From Saprospira grandis DSM 2844 (GTDB taxonomy: Bacteria; Bacteroidota; Bacteroidia; Chitinophagales; Saprospiraceae): a DNA stretch of 64,000 nucleotides. Shown here piece after piece: positions 9,169 to 17,751 of the stretch. The stretch lies in assembly GCF_000275825.1 (NCBI RefSeq), contig NZ_JH719942.1, positions 3,264,070-3,328,069 on the forward strand, read 5' to 3'. The position numbers and the translations under genes are program-made. The stretch's first letter is position 1, and each line of letters opens with the position of its first letter. Under the pieces are notes generated by a model, which saw nothing but the letters and a program-made list of their open reading frames with translations, was not told the DNA's origin and searched no databases.

Positions 9169-9516
9169 ATGCTGATACAGCGATTTAAATCTAAAATTCA
9201 CCGGGCTACGGTGACCGAAGCTAACCTCAATTATGTAGGGAGCATTACGATTGACGAAAGCCTAATGAAAGCCGCCAACATCTTGGAGGGCGAACGGGTG
9301 CAAATTGTTAATAATAATAATGGTGCTCGATTAGAAACTTATGTGATTAAGGGCGAGGCTAATTCTGGTGTAATCTGTCTGAATGGTGCAGCGGCCCGTT
9401 TGGTCCAAGCTGGCGATGTGGTAATTATTATTGCCTACGCCTACATGACGCCTGAAGAGTCAGTTAGTTTTGTACCTACCACCATTATGCCCAAAGAAGG
9501 TAACCGCCTACCCTAA
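9169..9516 (+). CDS. panD: Aspartate 1-decarboxylase
   Basis: Pyruvoyl enzyme making beta-alanine from aspartate for pantothenate and coenzyme A. The 115-residue proenzyme carries the self-cleavage site Gly24-Ser25 in [10 protein letters not shown], so Ser25 becomes the pyruvoyl group; Lys9 and the [13 protein letters not shown] and CLNGAAARL blocks fit the active site. ATG 9169 ([12 protein letters not shown]) gives the canonical start and puts the cleavage site exactly at 24/25; the TTG three codons upstream is rejected. It is followed after 22 nt by a membrane protein gene in the same direction. Confidence 0.97.
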   Translation: MLIQRFKSKIHRATVTEANLNYVGSITIDESLMKAANILEGERVQIVNNNNGARLETYVIKGEANSGVICLNGAAARLVQAGDVVIIIAYAYMTPEESVSFVPTTIMPKEGNRLP

Positions 9517-9538
9517 CCCCTTAACTTAGTATTGCTTT

Positions 9539-10687
9539 ATGGCCGAAACGAAGAAGAATTCTCCCCTCAAAACCTTTCTCCAATTCATTCTATTTCTGGC
9601 CGTGGGCCTAACTATTCTATACTTTGTTTATAGCAATCAAGAAGCGGCCTATCAGGCCGAATGTGCCTTTAAGCTAGACTATGATTGCGAGGGCAAATGT
9701 GAGCACAATAGCTTACTCGATAAGCTGATTGTTGATTTTGGGAGTAGCTCGCCCTTTTGGCTGTTTTTGGTCTGCTTAGCCTTTATGCTGAGTAATGTTA
9801 GTCGGGCTTTGCGCTGGAAACTCCTAATAGGGCAGCTAGAAGATGGGCGCTACAACATCAAATGGTATAATGCCTTTTGGGCCACTATGGTCGGCTATTT
9901 GGTCAATTTGGCCCTGCCTAGAGCTGGCGAGCTGGCCAAACCGGCTACTTTGGCCCAATATGAAAAGCTGCCCTTAGATAAACTTTTAGGGACCATTGTA
10001 ACCGACCGTATTATGGATGTGGTCATGCTCCTTTCTATTATTGGCCTGACCTTTTTACTCCAATTTGAGCAGCTCTACAATTTCTTAATGGGCAAAACCA
10101 AGGCAGAGCTCATCTGTGCAGAAGAATTGCCCTTGGTAGAGGCTAGCGATAACAGCTGGTTGATTTGGTTGTTGGGGGCAGGTGCCTTGGCGGGAGTTTT
10201 GGTCCTCATTCTAGGCTTTATCTTTCGCAAACAACTATTGCAGCTTCCTTTAGCGCAAAAGGTCTGGGGAATGGCCCTCAATTTTTGGGCGGGCATCAAA
10301 ACCGTCTTTTCGCTCCGCCGCCAAAAACTCTTTTGGTTTATGTTTCATTCGGTAGTCATCTGGTTGATGTACTTCCTGATGACTTACTTTTGTTTCTTTG
10401 CTTTTGGTCCCACGGCTCACTTAGGGCTAATGGCGGGGCTATTGGTCTTTGTTTTTGGCGCCTTTGGCATTGTTATTCCCTCTCCTGGTGGAATGGGCAC
10501 CTACCAAATTGCCGTTACTGCCGGACTCGTTATTTATGGTGTTGGCCGAGCAGATGCTTTTGCCTTCTCCAACATTTGTTTTTTTACCATCAACCTATTT
10601 TGTAACATAGGTTTTGGCCTTTTGGGTTATCTGTTGTTGCCTTTGCTCAACAAAAATTATCAGCCCAGTTGGACCAAAGAAAAATAA
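9539..10687 (+). CDS. YbhN/UPF0104 (LPG synthase TM-domain) membrane protein
   Basis: A 382-residue polytopic membrane protein of the lysylphosphatidylglycerol-synthase transmembrane family (UPF0104). Seven or eight hydrophobic helices are visible, starting with residues 12-28. The family signature is seen in FWATMVGYLVNLALPRAGEL, then TDRIMDVVMLL, and the late loop VFGAFGIVIPSPGGMGTYQ. There is no cytoplasmic aminoacyl-transferase domain, so it is not a full MprF. The function of such short members (lipid or isoprenoid-linked transport has been proposed) is unresolved. An odd feature is a cysteine-bearing periplasmic loop near residues 40-55 (CAFKLDYDCEGKCEH). It lies between panD and a TatD gene, in the same direction, with 7 nt to the latter. 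Confidence 0.83.
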   Translation: MAETKKNSPLKTFLQFILFLAVGLTILYFVYSNQEAAYQAECAFKLDYDCEGKCEHNSLLDKLIVDFGSSSPFWLFLVCLAFMLSNVSRALRWKLLIGQLEDGRYNIKWYNAFWATMVGYLVNLALPRAGELAKPATLAQYEKLPLDKLLGTIVTDRIMDVVMLLSIIGLTFLLQFEQLYNFLMGKTKAELICAEELPLVEASDNSWLIWLLGAGALAGVLVLILGFIFRKQLLQLPLAQKVWGMALNFWAGIKTVFSLRRQKLFWFMFHSVVIWLMYFLMTYFCFFAFGPTAHLGLMAGLLVFVFGAFGIVIPSPGGMGTYQIAVTAGLVIYGVGRADAFAFSNICFFTINLFCNIGFGLLGYLLLPLLNKNYQPSWTKEK

Positions 10688-10694
10688 TAAAAAG

Positions 10695-11510
10695 ATGCAA
10701 AATTTAGGGCTCATTGATAGCCATGCACACTTATACTCTGATAAATTTGAGGAGGACCGCAGCGAAATGATGCAGCGGGCCTTTGAGGCGGGCTTAAGCC
10801 ATATTTTCTTGCCCAATATAGACAGCAGTTCTATTGAGCCTATGTTAGCGCTAGAAGCTGCTTATCCGCAGCAATGTTTTGCCATGATGGGCTTACATCC
10901 TTGCTCGGTGGGCAAAAATATGGAGGAAGAGTTGGCCTTAGTAAAAAACTGGCTAGAAAAGCGTCCTTTTGTGGCTGTAGGCGAAATTGGATTGGATTAT
11001 TATTGGTCTATGGAGTTTGTAGAAGAACAAAAAGAGGCCTTCCGCAGACAGTCGCGTTGGGCCATGCAGCTCAATTTGCCCATAGTCATCCATGCTCGAG
11101 ATTCTATTGATGATTTGATTAAATTGGTGGAAGAGCTGCAAGAAGAAGGTCCATTAAGGGGTGTTTTTCATTGCTTTACGGGAACCTTAGAGCAGGCTCA
11201 AAAAATTATTGAGCTGGGCTTTTATCTTGGCTTTGGTGGGGTGCTTACCTTTAAAAAAGCGGGTTTGGACCAACTTATTCCGCATCTGCCGCTTTCTAAA
11301 ATTGTTATAGAAACAGATGCGCCTTATCTCAGTCCAACCCCAAAAAGAGGCAAACGCAACGAAAGCGCCTATCTTTTGTATGTGGCCCAAAAAATGGCCG
11401 ATATCAAAGGCATTTCATTAGAAGAATTGGCCCAAACCCTAAAGGCCAATAGCTTAGCACTATTTGATCTTTCTGTTTTGGAGGAAAAAAAAAGCTTTAG
11501 TTTAAAATAA
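10695..11510 (+). CDS. TatD family metal-dependent deoxyribonuclease
   Basis: A 271-residue TIM-barrel hydrolase of the TatD/YcfH type. Metal ligands are all visible: IDSHAHL at the N-terminus, EIGLDYYW (Glu), VIHARDS (His), FHCFTGT (His) and ETDAPYLSP (Asp). Members act as 3'-5' DNA/RNA exonucleases in repair or turnover, or on D-aminoacyl substrates in some studies. ATG 10695, 7 nt after the upstream stop, is chosen because it places the HAH motif at residues 10-12 as in homologues; the longer frame into the upstream gene is not needed. A strong terminator follows directly. Confidence 0.93.
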   Translation: MQNLGLIDSHAHLYSDKFEEDRSEMMQRAFEAGLSHIFLPNIDSSSIEPMLALEAAYPQQCFAMMGLHPCSVGKNMEEELALVKNWLEKRPFVAVGEIGLDYYWSMEFVEEQKEAFRRQSRWAMQLNLPIVIHARDSIDDLIKLVEELQEEGPLRGVFHCFTGTLEQAQKIIELGFYLGFGGVLTFKKAGLDQLIPHLPLSKIVIETDAPYLSPTPKRGKRNESAYLLYVAQKMADIKGISLEELAQTLKANSLALFDLSVLEEKKSFSLK

Positions 11511-11514
11511 AGCT

Positions 11515-11549
11515 AAGGGGGCTGTCGAAAACTCGACAGCCCCCTTTTT
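11515..11549 (+). terminator. Strong intrinsic terminator after tatD-like gene
   Basis: Perfect 12-bp stem GGGGGCTGTCGA with loop AAAC, then five T. It separates convergent genes and may serve only the plus strand, since no long A run precedes it. Confidence 0.92.
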
Positions 11550-11560
11550 GTGCTAGCTAC

Positions 11561-11977
11561 TTAGTTGTTTTTATATGTTAAGAGCCAATCTATAGCCATT
11601 TTTTCATTTGGGAATAGCTTGGCTGCATAACTAGGTCGGTATATTCGCATAATAATGCTGGCAAGCATTCGGCCAAATAAATTAGGGGCTACCAAGGCGT
11701 AGGCAGATATATAGGTATTGACTTCTAAGCCCTCGGGGCTTTTGGCCCAGGCTCTGGCCTCGGCAGAAATTCTAGACATGTTACTTAAGTTAGCCAAGAC
11801 CAGAATTTTTTCTTTCTTTTTTTCACATAAATCTCTTTGTACCGCTAAGGCATAGCGGGCTGTAGGTACATCAAGTAATGCCTTCTCTCCATTTTCAAGG
11901 AGGCGTATAGCTAGAATTTTATCTTCAATTAACCAAAAGGAAAATGAGCCAAATTCATCAATTTTGATAGAGGTCAT
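11561..11977 (-). CDS. SpoIIAA/STAS-like small protein, paralogue 1
   Basis: A 138-residue cytosolic protein, first of six paralogues in the window (others begin at 12497 minus, 17331, 17752, 18170 and 18588 plus). Shared landmarks are an opening KIDEFGSFSFWLIEDKILAI, a middle ANLSNMSRISAEARAWAKS, then YALVAPNLFGRMLASI, and a final SYAAKLFPNEKMAIDWLLTY. The alternating strands and the A-x-x-W-L ending resemble the SpoIIAA/SEC14-like fold seen in short Bacteroidota proteins (the DUF7793 type, from memory). Function is unknown; it could be a phosphorylation-independent STAS-like binding module. It is convergent to the TatD-like gene. Confidence 0.65.
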   Translation of the reverse strand: MTSIKIDEFGSFSFWLIEDKILAIRLLENGEKALLDVPTARYALAVQRDLCEKKKEKILVLANLSNMSRISAEARAWAKSPEGLEVNTYISAYALVAPNLFGRMLASIIMRIYRPSYAAKLFPNEKMAIDWLLTYKNN

Positions 11978-12065
11978 TTTAGAACTATTTTGAGGATAGG
12001 AGGGGATGCCTCTTTTAGGGAATTATTGACTAGAAGTGGGCTTCTTAGATGATTATATATGTTGT

Positions 12066-12497
12066 TTAGTTAGCCATTTCTTGGTTAGTTCTTTGTTCTA
12101 GCAGCCAGTTAATGGCTTTTTCTTCAGAGGTAAACATTTTGATGGGGTAGCTGCGTCTAAATATTTTGCTCAACATATTTCCTACCATTCGATTTAATCG
12201 GTTGGGGGCAATTAGGGCATAGGCTAGGGTATATTTATTGATGGCTTGGCCCTCATTACTTTTGGCAAATTCTTTAGCTGCTTTGTTAATTTTAGAGAGC
12301 TCGCCAAGGTTGCCTAGGATTAAGAGCTTTTGGCCTAGCTTTTTATATAAACGTTTTTGGACCAATAGGGAGTGGCGGGCATCTTCGGCCCCAATTTCCT
12401 TTCCTCCTTCTTTATCTACTAAGCGAATAATTAGTATGTTGCGTTCTTCTAGCCAGAACTCAAATTGGCCAGATTCATCAATTTTTTCTGTGTTCAT
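12066..12497 (-). CDS. SpoIIAA/STAS-like small protein, paralogue 2
   Basis: A 143-residue member of the same family as 11561-11977, in the same direction and upstream of it by about 90 nt. It begins MNTEKIDESGQFEFWLEERN, has the middle GNLGELSKINKAAKEFAKS and the ending YPIKMFTSEEKAINWLLEQ. The start at 12497 is fixed by the alignment with paralogues; the open frame continues upstream through a palindromic repeat element to 12836 but that part is not coding. Function unknown. Confidence 0.65.
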   Translation of the reverse strand: MNTEKIDESGQFEFWLEERNILIIRLVDKEGGKEIGAEDARHSLLVQKRLYKKLGQKLLILGNLGELSKINKAAKEFAKSNEGQAINKYTLAYALIAPNRLNRMVGNMLSKIFRRSYPIKMFTSEEKAINWLLEQRTNQEMAN

Positions 12498-12592
12498 AAT
12501 TGTGCTTTGGGTAAATTTAAGGTTTTTAGCGCTTTTTTTTAATGTTGCTACAGCAATCCCATGATTTTTAATTGGTTCTGGTCTAAATCGGT

Positions 12593-12756
12593 CCTGCAGG
12601 CGGCGAAGCCGCCTGCAAAGGCGCGCAGCGCCTCGGCTGAGGGATGGACAGCAGTGGCCCGTAGGGCCAGACCAAAGCGCTTTAGCGCTGCAGGGCCGAG
12701 CAGACCTGCGAGCTGCGAAACAGCCCGACCCGCCCGCAGGGCGGGGCAGCCCCAAA
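12593..12756 (-). repeat. Palindromic mosaic element 4
   Basis: Minus orientation, head GGGGCTGCCCC type, ending GGGGCAGCCCC. Stems in plus order: GGCGGC-gaa-GCCGCC, GGCGC-gca-GCGCC, GGCTGAGGGATG tail, GGCCc-gta-GGGCC, variable stem AGCGC-ttta-GCGCT, CCCGCC-cgca-GGGCGGG. It fills the 322-bp gap between two divergent genes. Part of it is open in another frame but that frame is not coding. Confidence 0.85.
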
Positions 12757-12819
12757 AAATAAACAAAATGGGCATTTGAACAAAAAAAATGTATTTTGTC
12801 CTCAATAAAAGCAGATAAA

Positions 12820-14490
12820 ATGACCAATAAAGCCATAGCTGATCAGTTTAAATTATTAGGGGCCTTGATGGAATTGCATCAGGAAAACCCCTATAAAATA
12901 AAGTCCTATAAAACGGCCTATCAGAACCTCAGAAGGGTAGATGAGTCCTTGGCCGGGATGGAAAAAGCCGATTTGAAAAAGATTAGGGGGATTGGCGATG
13001 CGATTGCGGATAAAATTGTAGAATTGGAGGAGAAAGGCGAGTTGCGTCTGCTGCAGGAGTATAAGGCCAAAACGCCCAAGGGTATTATTGAGCTGATGAA
13101 TATTAAGGGCTTGGGAACGAAGAAGTTATTGCAACTTTGGCAAGAGTTGGAAGTAGAAACGCCAGGTGAATTGCTCTATGCCTGCCAAGAAAATCGCCTG
13201 CTTAGTTTGAAGGGATTTGGCGAGAAATCGCAGCAGAATATTGCTGCGCAACTACAGTATTATTTTCGGAATTTGGACCAACACCGCTGGGCAGAAGTAG
13301 CGGATGAGGCCGAAGATATACTGCTGGATCTCCAAGAGGTTTTTGGGGCCGAAAATGTAGCGTTTACGGGGCCTTTTCGCCGTGAAATGCCTGTGCTTGA
13401 TGCATTAGATTTTCTTATTGCTGACTTTGATGGGGTGCAGCTAGCGGCCGCTCAACTTTTTGATAATTTGGCCCCAAAAGCGCCCAATTTGTCTTCTTAT
13501 TGGCAGGCACATTCTAAGGAGAGCAATATATTGCTGCGTTTTCATTCTTGTGCTAAAGAGCGTTTTGGTTTGGGCCTTTTGCAATCTACAGGAGGGGTTG
13601 ATTTCTTTAGGACCCTTAGTGAGCAAGAAGATCTGGAGGTTTGTGTAGGCCTTTCTGAATCTGCTATTTTTGAAAAACTGGAGCTGCCTTTTATCTGGCC
13701 TAGCCAAAGAGATGTATCTAAAATTTATTGGCGGGCCAAGGCGGGCAAAATTCTGCCGGCTATTGAACAAACAGACATTCAGGGGATGTTGCACCTGCAC
13801 TCTACCTATAGCGATGGGGCCAATAGCCTGAGCGAAATGGCCGAGCATATTCGCAGCCTAGGTTATGCTTATATGGGCATTACGGACCACTCTCCATCGG
13901 CATTTTATGCCAATGGTCTCAAGCCCGAAAGAGTAAAGGCCCAATGGAAGGAAATTGATGAACTAAATGCCAATTTTTCGGATTTTCATATCTATAAAGG
14001 CATCGAATCGGATATTAAATATGATGGTAGTTTAGATTATGAGGCCGATATATTGGCGGGCTTTGATTTTATCATTGCCTCGGTGCATAGTCATTTAAAA
14101 ATGAGCAAAGAAAAGGCGATGGAGCGTTTGCTCAAGGCCATTGCCAACCCTTACACCCATATGTTGGGTCATCCTACGGGCCGCTTGCTACTTTCTCGTC
14201 CAGGTTATCCTGTAGATCATGCTTTGCTAATAGAAGCCTGTGCGAAATACAATGTAGCTATAGAAATCAATGCTAATCCCTTGCGCTTAGATTTGGACCA
14301 TCGATGGATTCCTTATGCCCTAGAAAAAGGCGTAAAATTGGCCATCAATACCGATGCACATCAACTCAGTGGGCTAGATCATATACGTTATGGTTTGCAA
14401 ATGGCCCGAAAAGGGCTGCTGCCCAAATCGGCCTGTATCAACTGCTTTAGTCCGAGCGAATTTGCGGCTTGGTGCAAACAAAAAGGTTAA
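12820..14490 (+). CDS. PolX-like protein: HhH plus PHP nuclease, polymerase centre degenerate
   Basis: A 556-residue relative of family X DNA polymerase/3'-5' exonuclease. The N-terminus has the PolX 8-kDa-like domain with helix-hairpin-helix turns IRGIGDAIADKI and IKGLGTKKLLQL, then LKGFGEKSQQNI. In the palm region the family GS...DxD signature is reduced to TGPFRREMPVLDALDFL: the GS pair reads GP and the first catalytic Asp aligns with Ala or Leu, so nucleotidyl transfer is doubtful. The C-terminal PHP domain looks intact: LHLHSTYSDG, ITDHS, GIESDI, SVHSH, LGHPTGR, EINA, NTDAH. It is probably a repair-associated phosphoesterase. ATG 12820 is preferred to TTG 12796. It is monocistronic after element 4. 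Confidence 0.88.
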   Translation: MTNKAIADQFKLLGALMELHQENPYKIKSYKTAYQNLRRVDESLAGMEKADLKKIRGIGDAIADKIVELEEKGELRLLQEYKAKTPKGIIELMNIKGLGTKKLLQLWQELEVETPGELLYACQENRLLSLKGFGEKSQQNIAAQLQYYFRNLDQHRWAEVADEAEDILLDLQEVFGAENVAFTGPFRREMPVLDALDFLIADFDGVQLAAAQLFDNLAPKAPNLSSYWQAHSKESNILLRFHSCAKERFGLGLLQSTGGVDFFRTLSEQEDLEVCVGLSESAIFEKLELPFIWPSQRDVSKIYWRAKAGKILPAIEQTDIQGMLHLHSTYSDGANSLSEMAEHIRSLGYAYMGITDHSPSAFYANGLKPERVKAQWKEIDELNANFSDFHIYKGIESDIKYDGSLDYEADILAGFDFIIASVHSHLKMSKEKAMERLLKAIANPYTHMLGHPTGRLLLSRPGYPVDHALLIEACAKYNVAIEINANPLRLDLDHRWIPYALEKGVKLAINTDAHQLSGLDHIRYGLQMARKGLLPKSACINCFSPSEFAAWCKQKG

Positions 14491-14580
14491 TTTTGATATT
14501 TAACAACTAAATTGCATCTTTGAGTTTACATTAAGTTAACAGCCCTTCGATTCCCTAGGCCCCACTAAACTAGCTAACTT

Positions 14581-15282
14581 ATGAAAATATATTGCGTTCC
14601 AGGCCTAGCCAATGATTACCGAATGTTTGAAAATCTGGCCCCAAAATTACTCAGTCAAAATATTGAGTATTTGGAGCATTTGCCGCCTCGGCACCTCAAG
14701 GAGTCTATGGAAGAATACGCCCAGCGGCTCTACAAAACCATTGAGGCTCAGAAAGAAGAGGAGGCGGTGATTATTGGGATGTCATTAGGCGGGATGATTT
14801 CTGTGGAGCTCTCTAAATTGCGCCCTTTTACCAAGGTGTTTCTCATTTCTACCGTAAAACATCCTGCGGAAATGCCTTGGCAAATTAAGCTGGCCCGTCG
14901 GCTTCCGCTCGATAAGGTCCGTTTGCCGGCTTGGCTGCTCCGTTCTACCGTAAAACCTGTTACTTGGATGATGGGCGTAACTAATTCTAGTGGCAGAGAG
15001 CACATTAAAGCCATGATTGATTCGGCTGATCCTCAGCATATTGCCTGGGCTCAATATGCGGCTGCCAATTGGCAAAATAACTTGATTCCGAACAATTATG
15101 TACATATTCATGGCAGCCGCGACGAGATTTTTCCGGCCTATATGGTTAAGGCTAGTCACTTTATTAAGGGCGGCAACCATTATATGATTATGGACCGAGC
15201 CGATGAGTTGGCGCAGATTATCAACCAAGAGTTAGCGACCTTAATGGGCCAAAAAGCCCTGCCTTTTTCTTCTATGAAGTAG
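14581..15282 (+). CDS. Alpha/beta hydrolase
   Basis: A 233-residue cytosolic alpha/beta-hydrolase. The nucleophile elbow is GMSLGG (Ser about residue 69), the acid is in HGSRDEIFP and the histidine in KGGNHYMIMD. The N-terminus IYCVPGLANDYRMFENL supplies the oxyanion-hole segment as in small carboxylesterase/YqiA-like enzymes. Substrate unknown. It stands alone between the PolX-like gene (about 90 nt gap) and element 5, with an acyltransferase beyond in the same direction; a lipid-related role is possible but unproven. Confidence 0.85.
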   Translation: MKIYCVPGLANDYRMFENLAPKLLSQNIEYLEHLPPRHLKESMEEYAQRLYKTIEAQKEEEAVIIGMSLGGMISVELSKLRPFTKVFLISTVKHPAEMPWQIKLARRLPLDKVRLPAWLLRSTVKPVTWMMGVTNSSGREHIKAMIDSADPQHIAWAQYAAANWQNNLIPNNYVHIHGSRDEIFPAYMVKASHFIKGGNHYMIMDRADELAQIINQELATLMGQKALPFSSMK

Positions 15283-15284
15283 GG

Positions 15285-15478
15285 GCCTCCGCTGAATATA
15301 TGGCAGCGGCGGTTACTCCCTTTGGTCGTCGAACTGCGGCCAAAGGCCTTGTTGTCGTTTACTTCGTCGAACTGGCGCCTCTTCGAGGCTGGTTGTCTGG
15401 GCTCGCTGTTACTTGCTTCGCTGCGTCGGCTCCCGTTGGTCGGGTCGCTCGGCCCTTTGGCGGCAAAGCCGCCCTCTA
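15285..15478 (+). repeat. Palindromic mosaic element 5 with C module
   Basis: Plus orientation, GGCCTCCGC head. It includes a C module (GTTACTCCC-ttt-GGTCGTCGAACTGCGG, stem GGCC-aaa-GGCC, TTGTTGTCG), then GCGCCTC-ttc-GAGGC, and the final GGCGGC-aaa-GCCGCC. It lies between the hydrolase and the acyltransferase. Confidence 0.8.
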
Positions 15479-15493
15479 GATCCAAAAAAGCGT

Positions 15494-16303
15494 ATGAATT
15501 ACGATTTACCCCCACCTAATGAGGCTCAGATCCGCTGGATAGAGCGTTTATTGCAGCCTTGGAACTGGTTGACGGAGCCCGTCTATTTATCTACCTACAA
15601 TATTCCTAAAGATGGGCCTGTATTATTTGTGGGGAACCACAGCTTGATGGGGGGCTTGGATGTGCCTTTATTGGCTTTGCGTCTTTATCAGGAGCATGAT
15701 ATTTTTCTGCGCATTTTGGTAGATCATGCTCATTTTAAGCTTCCTTTGGTCAAAGATTTTTTGGCTCGTTTGGGCGAGGTAGAGGGAACGTCTGAAAATG
15801 CCCTAGCCTTAATGCGGCAGAAGCAGTACATTTTGGTTTATCCTGGTGGGGCTAGAGAGGCCTTTAAGCAAAAGGGCGAGGCCTATCAGTTATTATGGCG
15901 CAACCATTTGGGTTTTGCACGTTTGGCCATAGCGGCTGGTTGTCCTATTGTGCCTTTGGCGGCAGTTGGGCCAGAAGAATGCTATGATATTGTATTGGAC
16001 CGAGAGGAGCTTTTGCAAACGCCTTTGGGCCAAATTATGGAGCGTTTTCGCTTGCGCAGAGATTTATTGCCGCCTTTGGTAAAAGGGTTGGGGCCTAGTT
16101 TTTTGCCCAAGCCCCAGCGTTTTTACTTTAAATTTGGTCGCCCCATAGATAGCCGCCCCTTTGCCGAGCTGGGGGAAGAGGCTGGGCCTTTGGCCCTACG
16201 AGACCAAGTAAAGTTGGCCCTAGAAAAAGAAATTGCGGAGCTGCAAGAGTATCGAAAAATAGACCCTAAAAAAGAATTTTGGCGAAGAATACTGCCTTTT
16301 TGA
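15494..16303 (+). CDS. PlsC-like lysophospholipid acyltransferase
   Basis: A 269-residue acyltransferase of the PlsC/LPLAT superfamily, likely acylating a lyso-lipid at the cytoplasmic membrane. Block I is GNHSLMGGLDVPLL, the NHxxxxD motif with one extra residue (H-S-L-M-G-G-L-D), as in the DGAT/tafazzin-remote group; block III is VYPGGAREAFK and block IV is CPIVPLAAVG. Only a weak N-terminal hydrophobic stretch is seen. ATG 15494 starts MNYDLPPPNEAQIRW right after element 5; the open frame further upstream is repeat DNA. Substrate chain or head group cannot be read from sequence. Confidence 0.85.
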   Translation: MNYDLPPPNEAQIRWIERLLQPWNWLTEPVYLSTYNIPKDGPVLFVGNHSLMGGLDVPLLALRLYQEHDIFLRILVDHAHFKLPLVKDFLARLGEVEGTSENALALMRQKQYILVYPGGAREAFKQKGEAYQLLWRNHLGFARLAIAAGCPIVPLAAVGPEECYDIVLDREELLQTPLGQIMERFRLRRDLLPPLVKGLGPSFLPKPQRFYFKFGRPIDSRPFAELGEEAGPLALRDQVKLALEKEIAELQEYRKIDPKKEFWRRILPF

Positions 16304-16304
16304 T

Positions 16305-16474
16305 GGAGCGCAGCGGCCTGCGGGCCGCTGCGCTCTTTCGGTTTCAACTCATTTTGGCTGAGGGATGGATAGCAGTGGCCCAAAGGGCCAGACCGAAGCC
16401 CGCAGGGCTGAAGGGCCGAGCAGACCTGCGAGCTGCGACAGAGCCCGACCCGCCCGCAGGGCGGGGCAGCCCCA
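16305..16474 (-). repeat. Palindromic mosaic element 6
   Basis: Minus orientation, ending GGGGCAGCCCC. Stems: GAGCGCAGCGGCC-tgc-GGGCCGCTGCGCTC (unusually long, 13 bp), GGCCC-aaa-GGGCC, variable stem AAGCCC-gca-GGGCTGAA, CCCGCC-cgca-GGGCGGG. It lies between convergent genes. Confidence 0.85.
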
Positions 16475-16485
16475 AAACAGAAAAA

Positions 16486-17274
16486 CTAGCGTTTAGCAAA
16501 AAGGAGCAAATAAAGCGGGCCTAAAAAATGAGGGAAACGGACCAAAAACTCGGAAAAATAGAGGGTGAAATCGCCTAGGTCCAAAAAGGCGTAGCTATTG
16601 GCTAGAGGGCGAGCAAGTGCGGTGATTAGTCCCCAAGAAAAGCAATAAATTAGGCCAAGATTTCGGCTTTTGGGCCAAAAAAGTAGAGCGACCGCCAAAA
16701 TATCTAAAAGGCCCATATAAAATAGAAAGTTTTTGGCTTCTGCGGCAGAGAGATGCAGGAAATGCATGCAGTAATTTAGCCAATCGACAGGGGGCGGATA
16801 GAGCCCCAGGGCATAGCAGGCATGGGCGGTAAAGCAGATGCCCGTGGCCCATAATAGCCACTTTTGGCGAGGAGCAAGGACCAGGAGCAGCGGCCAGCAA
16901 ACTTGCAGACTATACTCCCAAAATTGGGGGGCTTGTAGGTTTTTGCTCAGGGCAAAAAGTAGGGCTAAAAAAAGCAAGCTCAGGCTGGCTGCATAGGCTA
17001 AAAAACGGGATTTAAAGAAGGGGAGGAGCAGAGCGGAAACTATCCAAAAAACAGCCATTCCCCAACTAAACAGATTGATATAATCTTCTTGAAAAAAAAG
17101 GAGGTAGTCCTCTTCTTTGAGGAAGGGCTGCCAAATGGTTTGATTCCAGAAAAAGGCTCGCCAGGGCAAATCGGCAAAAGCGGCCTGCCAGCTACGGCCC
17201 AAGAGCAAGGCCAAAAGCCCTATGGACAACAAGTAGTTGGAAAAAACTGGAGGAGGTTTGGGGATAAGTTGCAT
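16486..17274 (-). CDS. Polytopic membrane protein of unknown function
   Basis: A 262-residue protein with about eight hydrophobic helices: residues 12-30, 64-85, 90-110, 125-140, 143-160, 178-200, 205-225 and 240-258. Tryptophan and leucine rich; no charged active-site motif. It does not match a family I recognise; DoxX-like or HTTM-like proteins have similar size but the diagnostic residues are not clear. It is divergent from the small-protein cluster starting at 17331, with only 56 nt between, so the two share a promoter region. Confidence 0.7.
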   Translation of the reverse strand: MQLIPKPPPVFSNYLLSIGLLALLLGRSWQAAFADLPWRAFFWNQTIWQPFLKEEDYLLFFQEDYINLFSWGMAVFWIVSALLLPFFKSRFLAYAASLSLLFLALLFALSKNLQAPQFWEYSLQVCWPLLLVLAPRQKWLLWATGICFTAHACYALGLYPPPVDWLNYCMHFLHLSAAEAKNFLFYMGLLDILAVALLFWPKSRNLGLIYCFSWGLITALARPLANSYAFLDLGDFTLYFSEFLVRFPHFLGPLYLLLFAKR

Positions 17275-17330
17275 ACTGCGGTCATTTTTTTCGACAAAAT
17301 AGTTAGTTTTGCTGTTTCTAAATAAAGAAC

Positions 17331-17747
17331 ATGAATCCTAAAGACAAACAGATAGACTTAAAAGGCGGGCAGATCAGCTATATAGTGGATCGTTGTTTGT
17401 TTAGCATTAGCGTGGCGCCCACTAAAATTTCTGCGGTAGAAGCTGCCGAATTCAAAACGACAATTCGAGCAATGGCTAAGGCGCAAGAACAGCCTATTTA
17501 TGCCCTTTTTGATATTCGCAAAATTAAGGGCTTTACGAAAGATGGCCGAGATTATTTTGCGAATGACCCCAAGCCTATGGGCCGTTCGGCGGCGATATTG
17601 GTGGGTTTGGGCATTTCTAGAATTGTGGCCAACTTTATGTTGGGGATGAACAAGCCGCCTTACCCCATAAAAGCTTTTTCTAATCGAGAGAAGGCCTTAA
17701 ATTGGTTGGAAAGCCAAAGAAAAAAAATTGATCCAGACTATAGCTAA
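17331..17747 (+). CDS. SpoIIAA/STAS-like small protein, paralogue 3 (divergent)
   Basis: A 138-residue protein, the most divergent of the six-member family. It keeps the ending YPIKAFSNREKALNWLESQ and the length, but its start (GGQISYIVDRCLFSISVAP) and the middle RKIKGFTKDGRDYFANDPK differ from the others. It leads a run of four co-directional paralogues with gaps of 1-7 nt, so they form one operon. Cytosolic, function unknown. Confidence 0.6.
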   Translation: MNPKDKQIDLKGGQISYIVDRCLFSISVAPTKISAVEAAEFKTTIRAMAKAQEQPIYALFDIRKIKGFTKDGRDYFANDPKPMGRSAAILVGLGISRIVANFMLGMNKPPYPIKAFSNREKALNWLESQRKKIDPDYS

Positions 17748-17751
17748 GATT

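Noticed and set aside
12498-12836. Long N-terminal extension of the small protein at 12066-12497
   Set aside because: The extension translates mosaic element 4; five paralogues start where ATG 12497 does.
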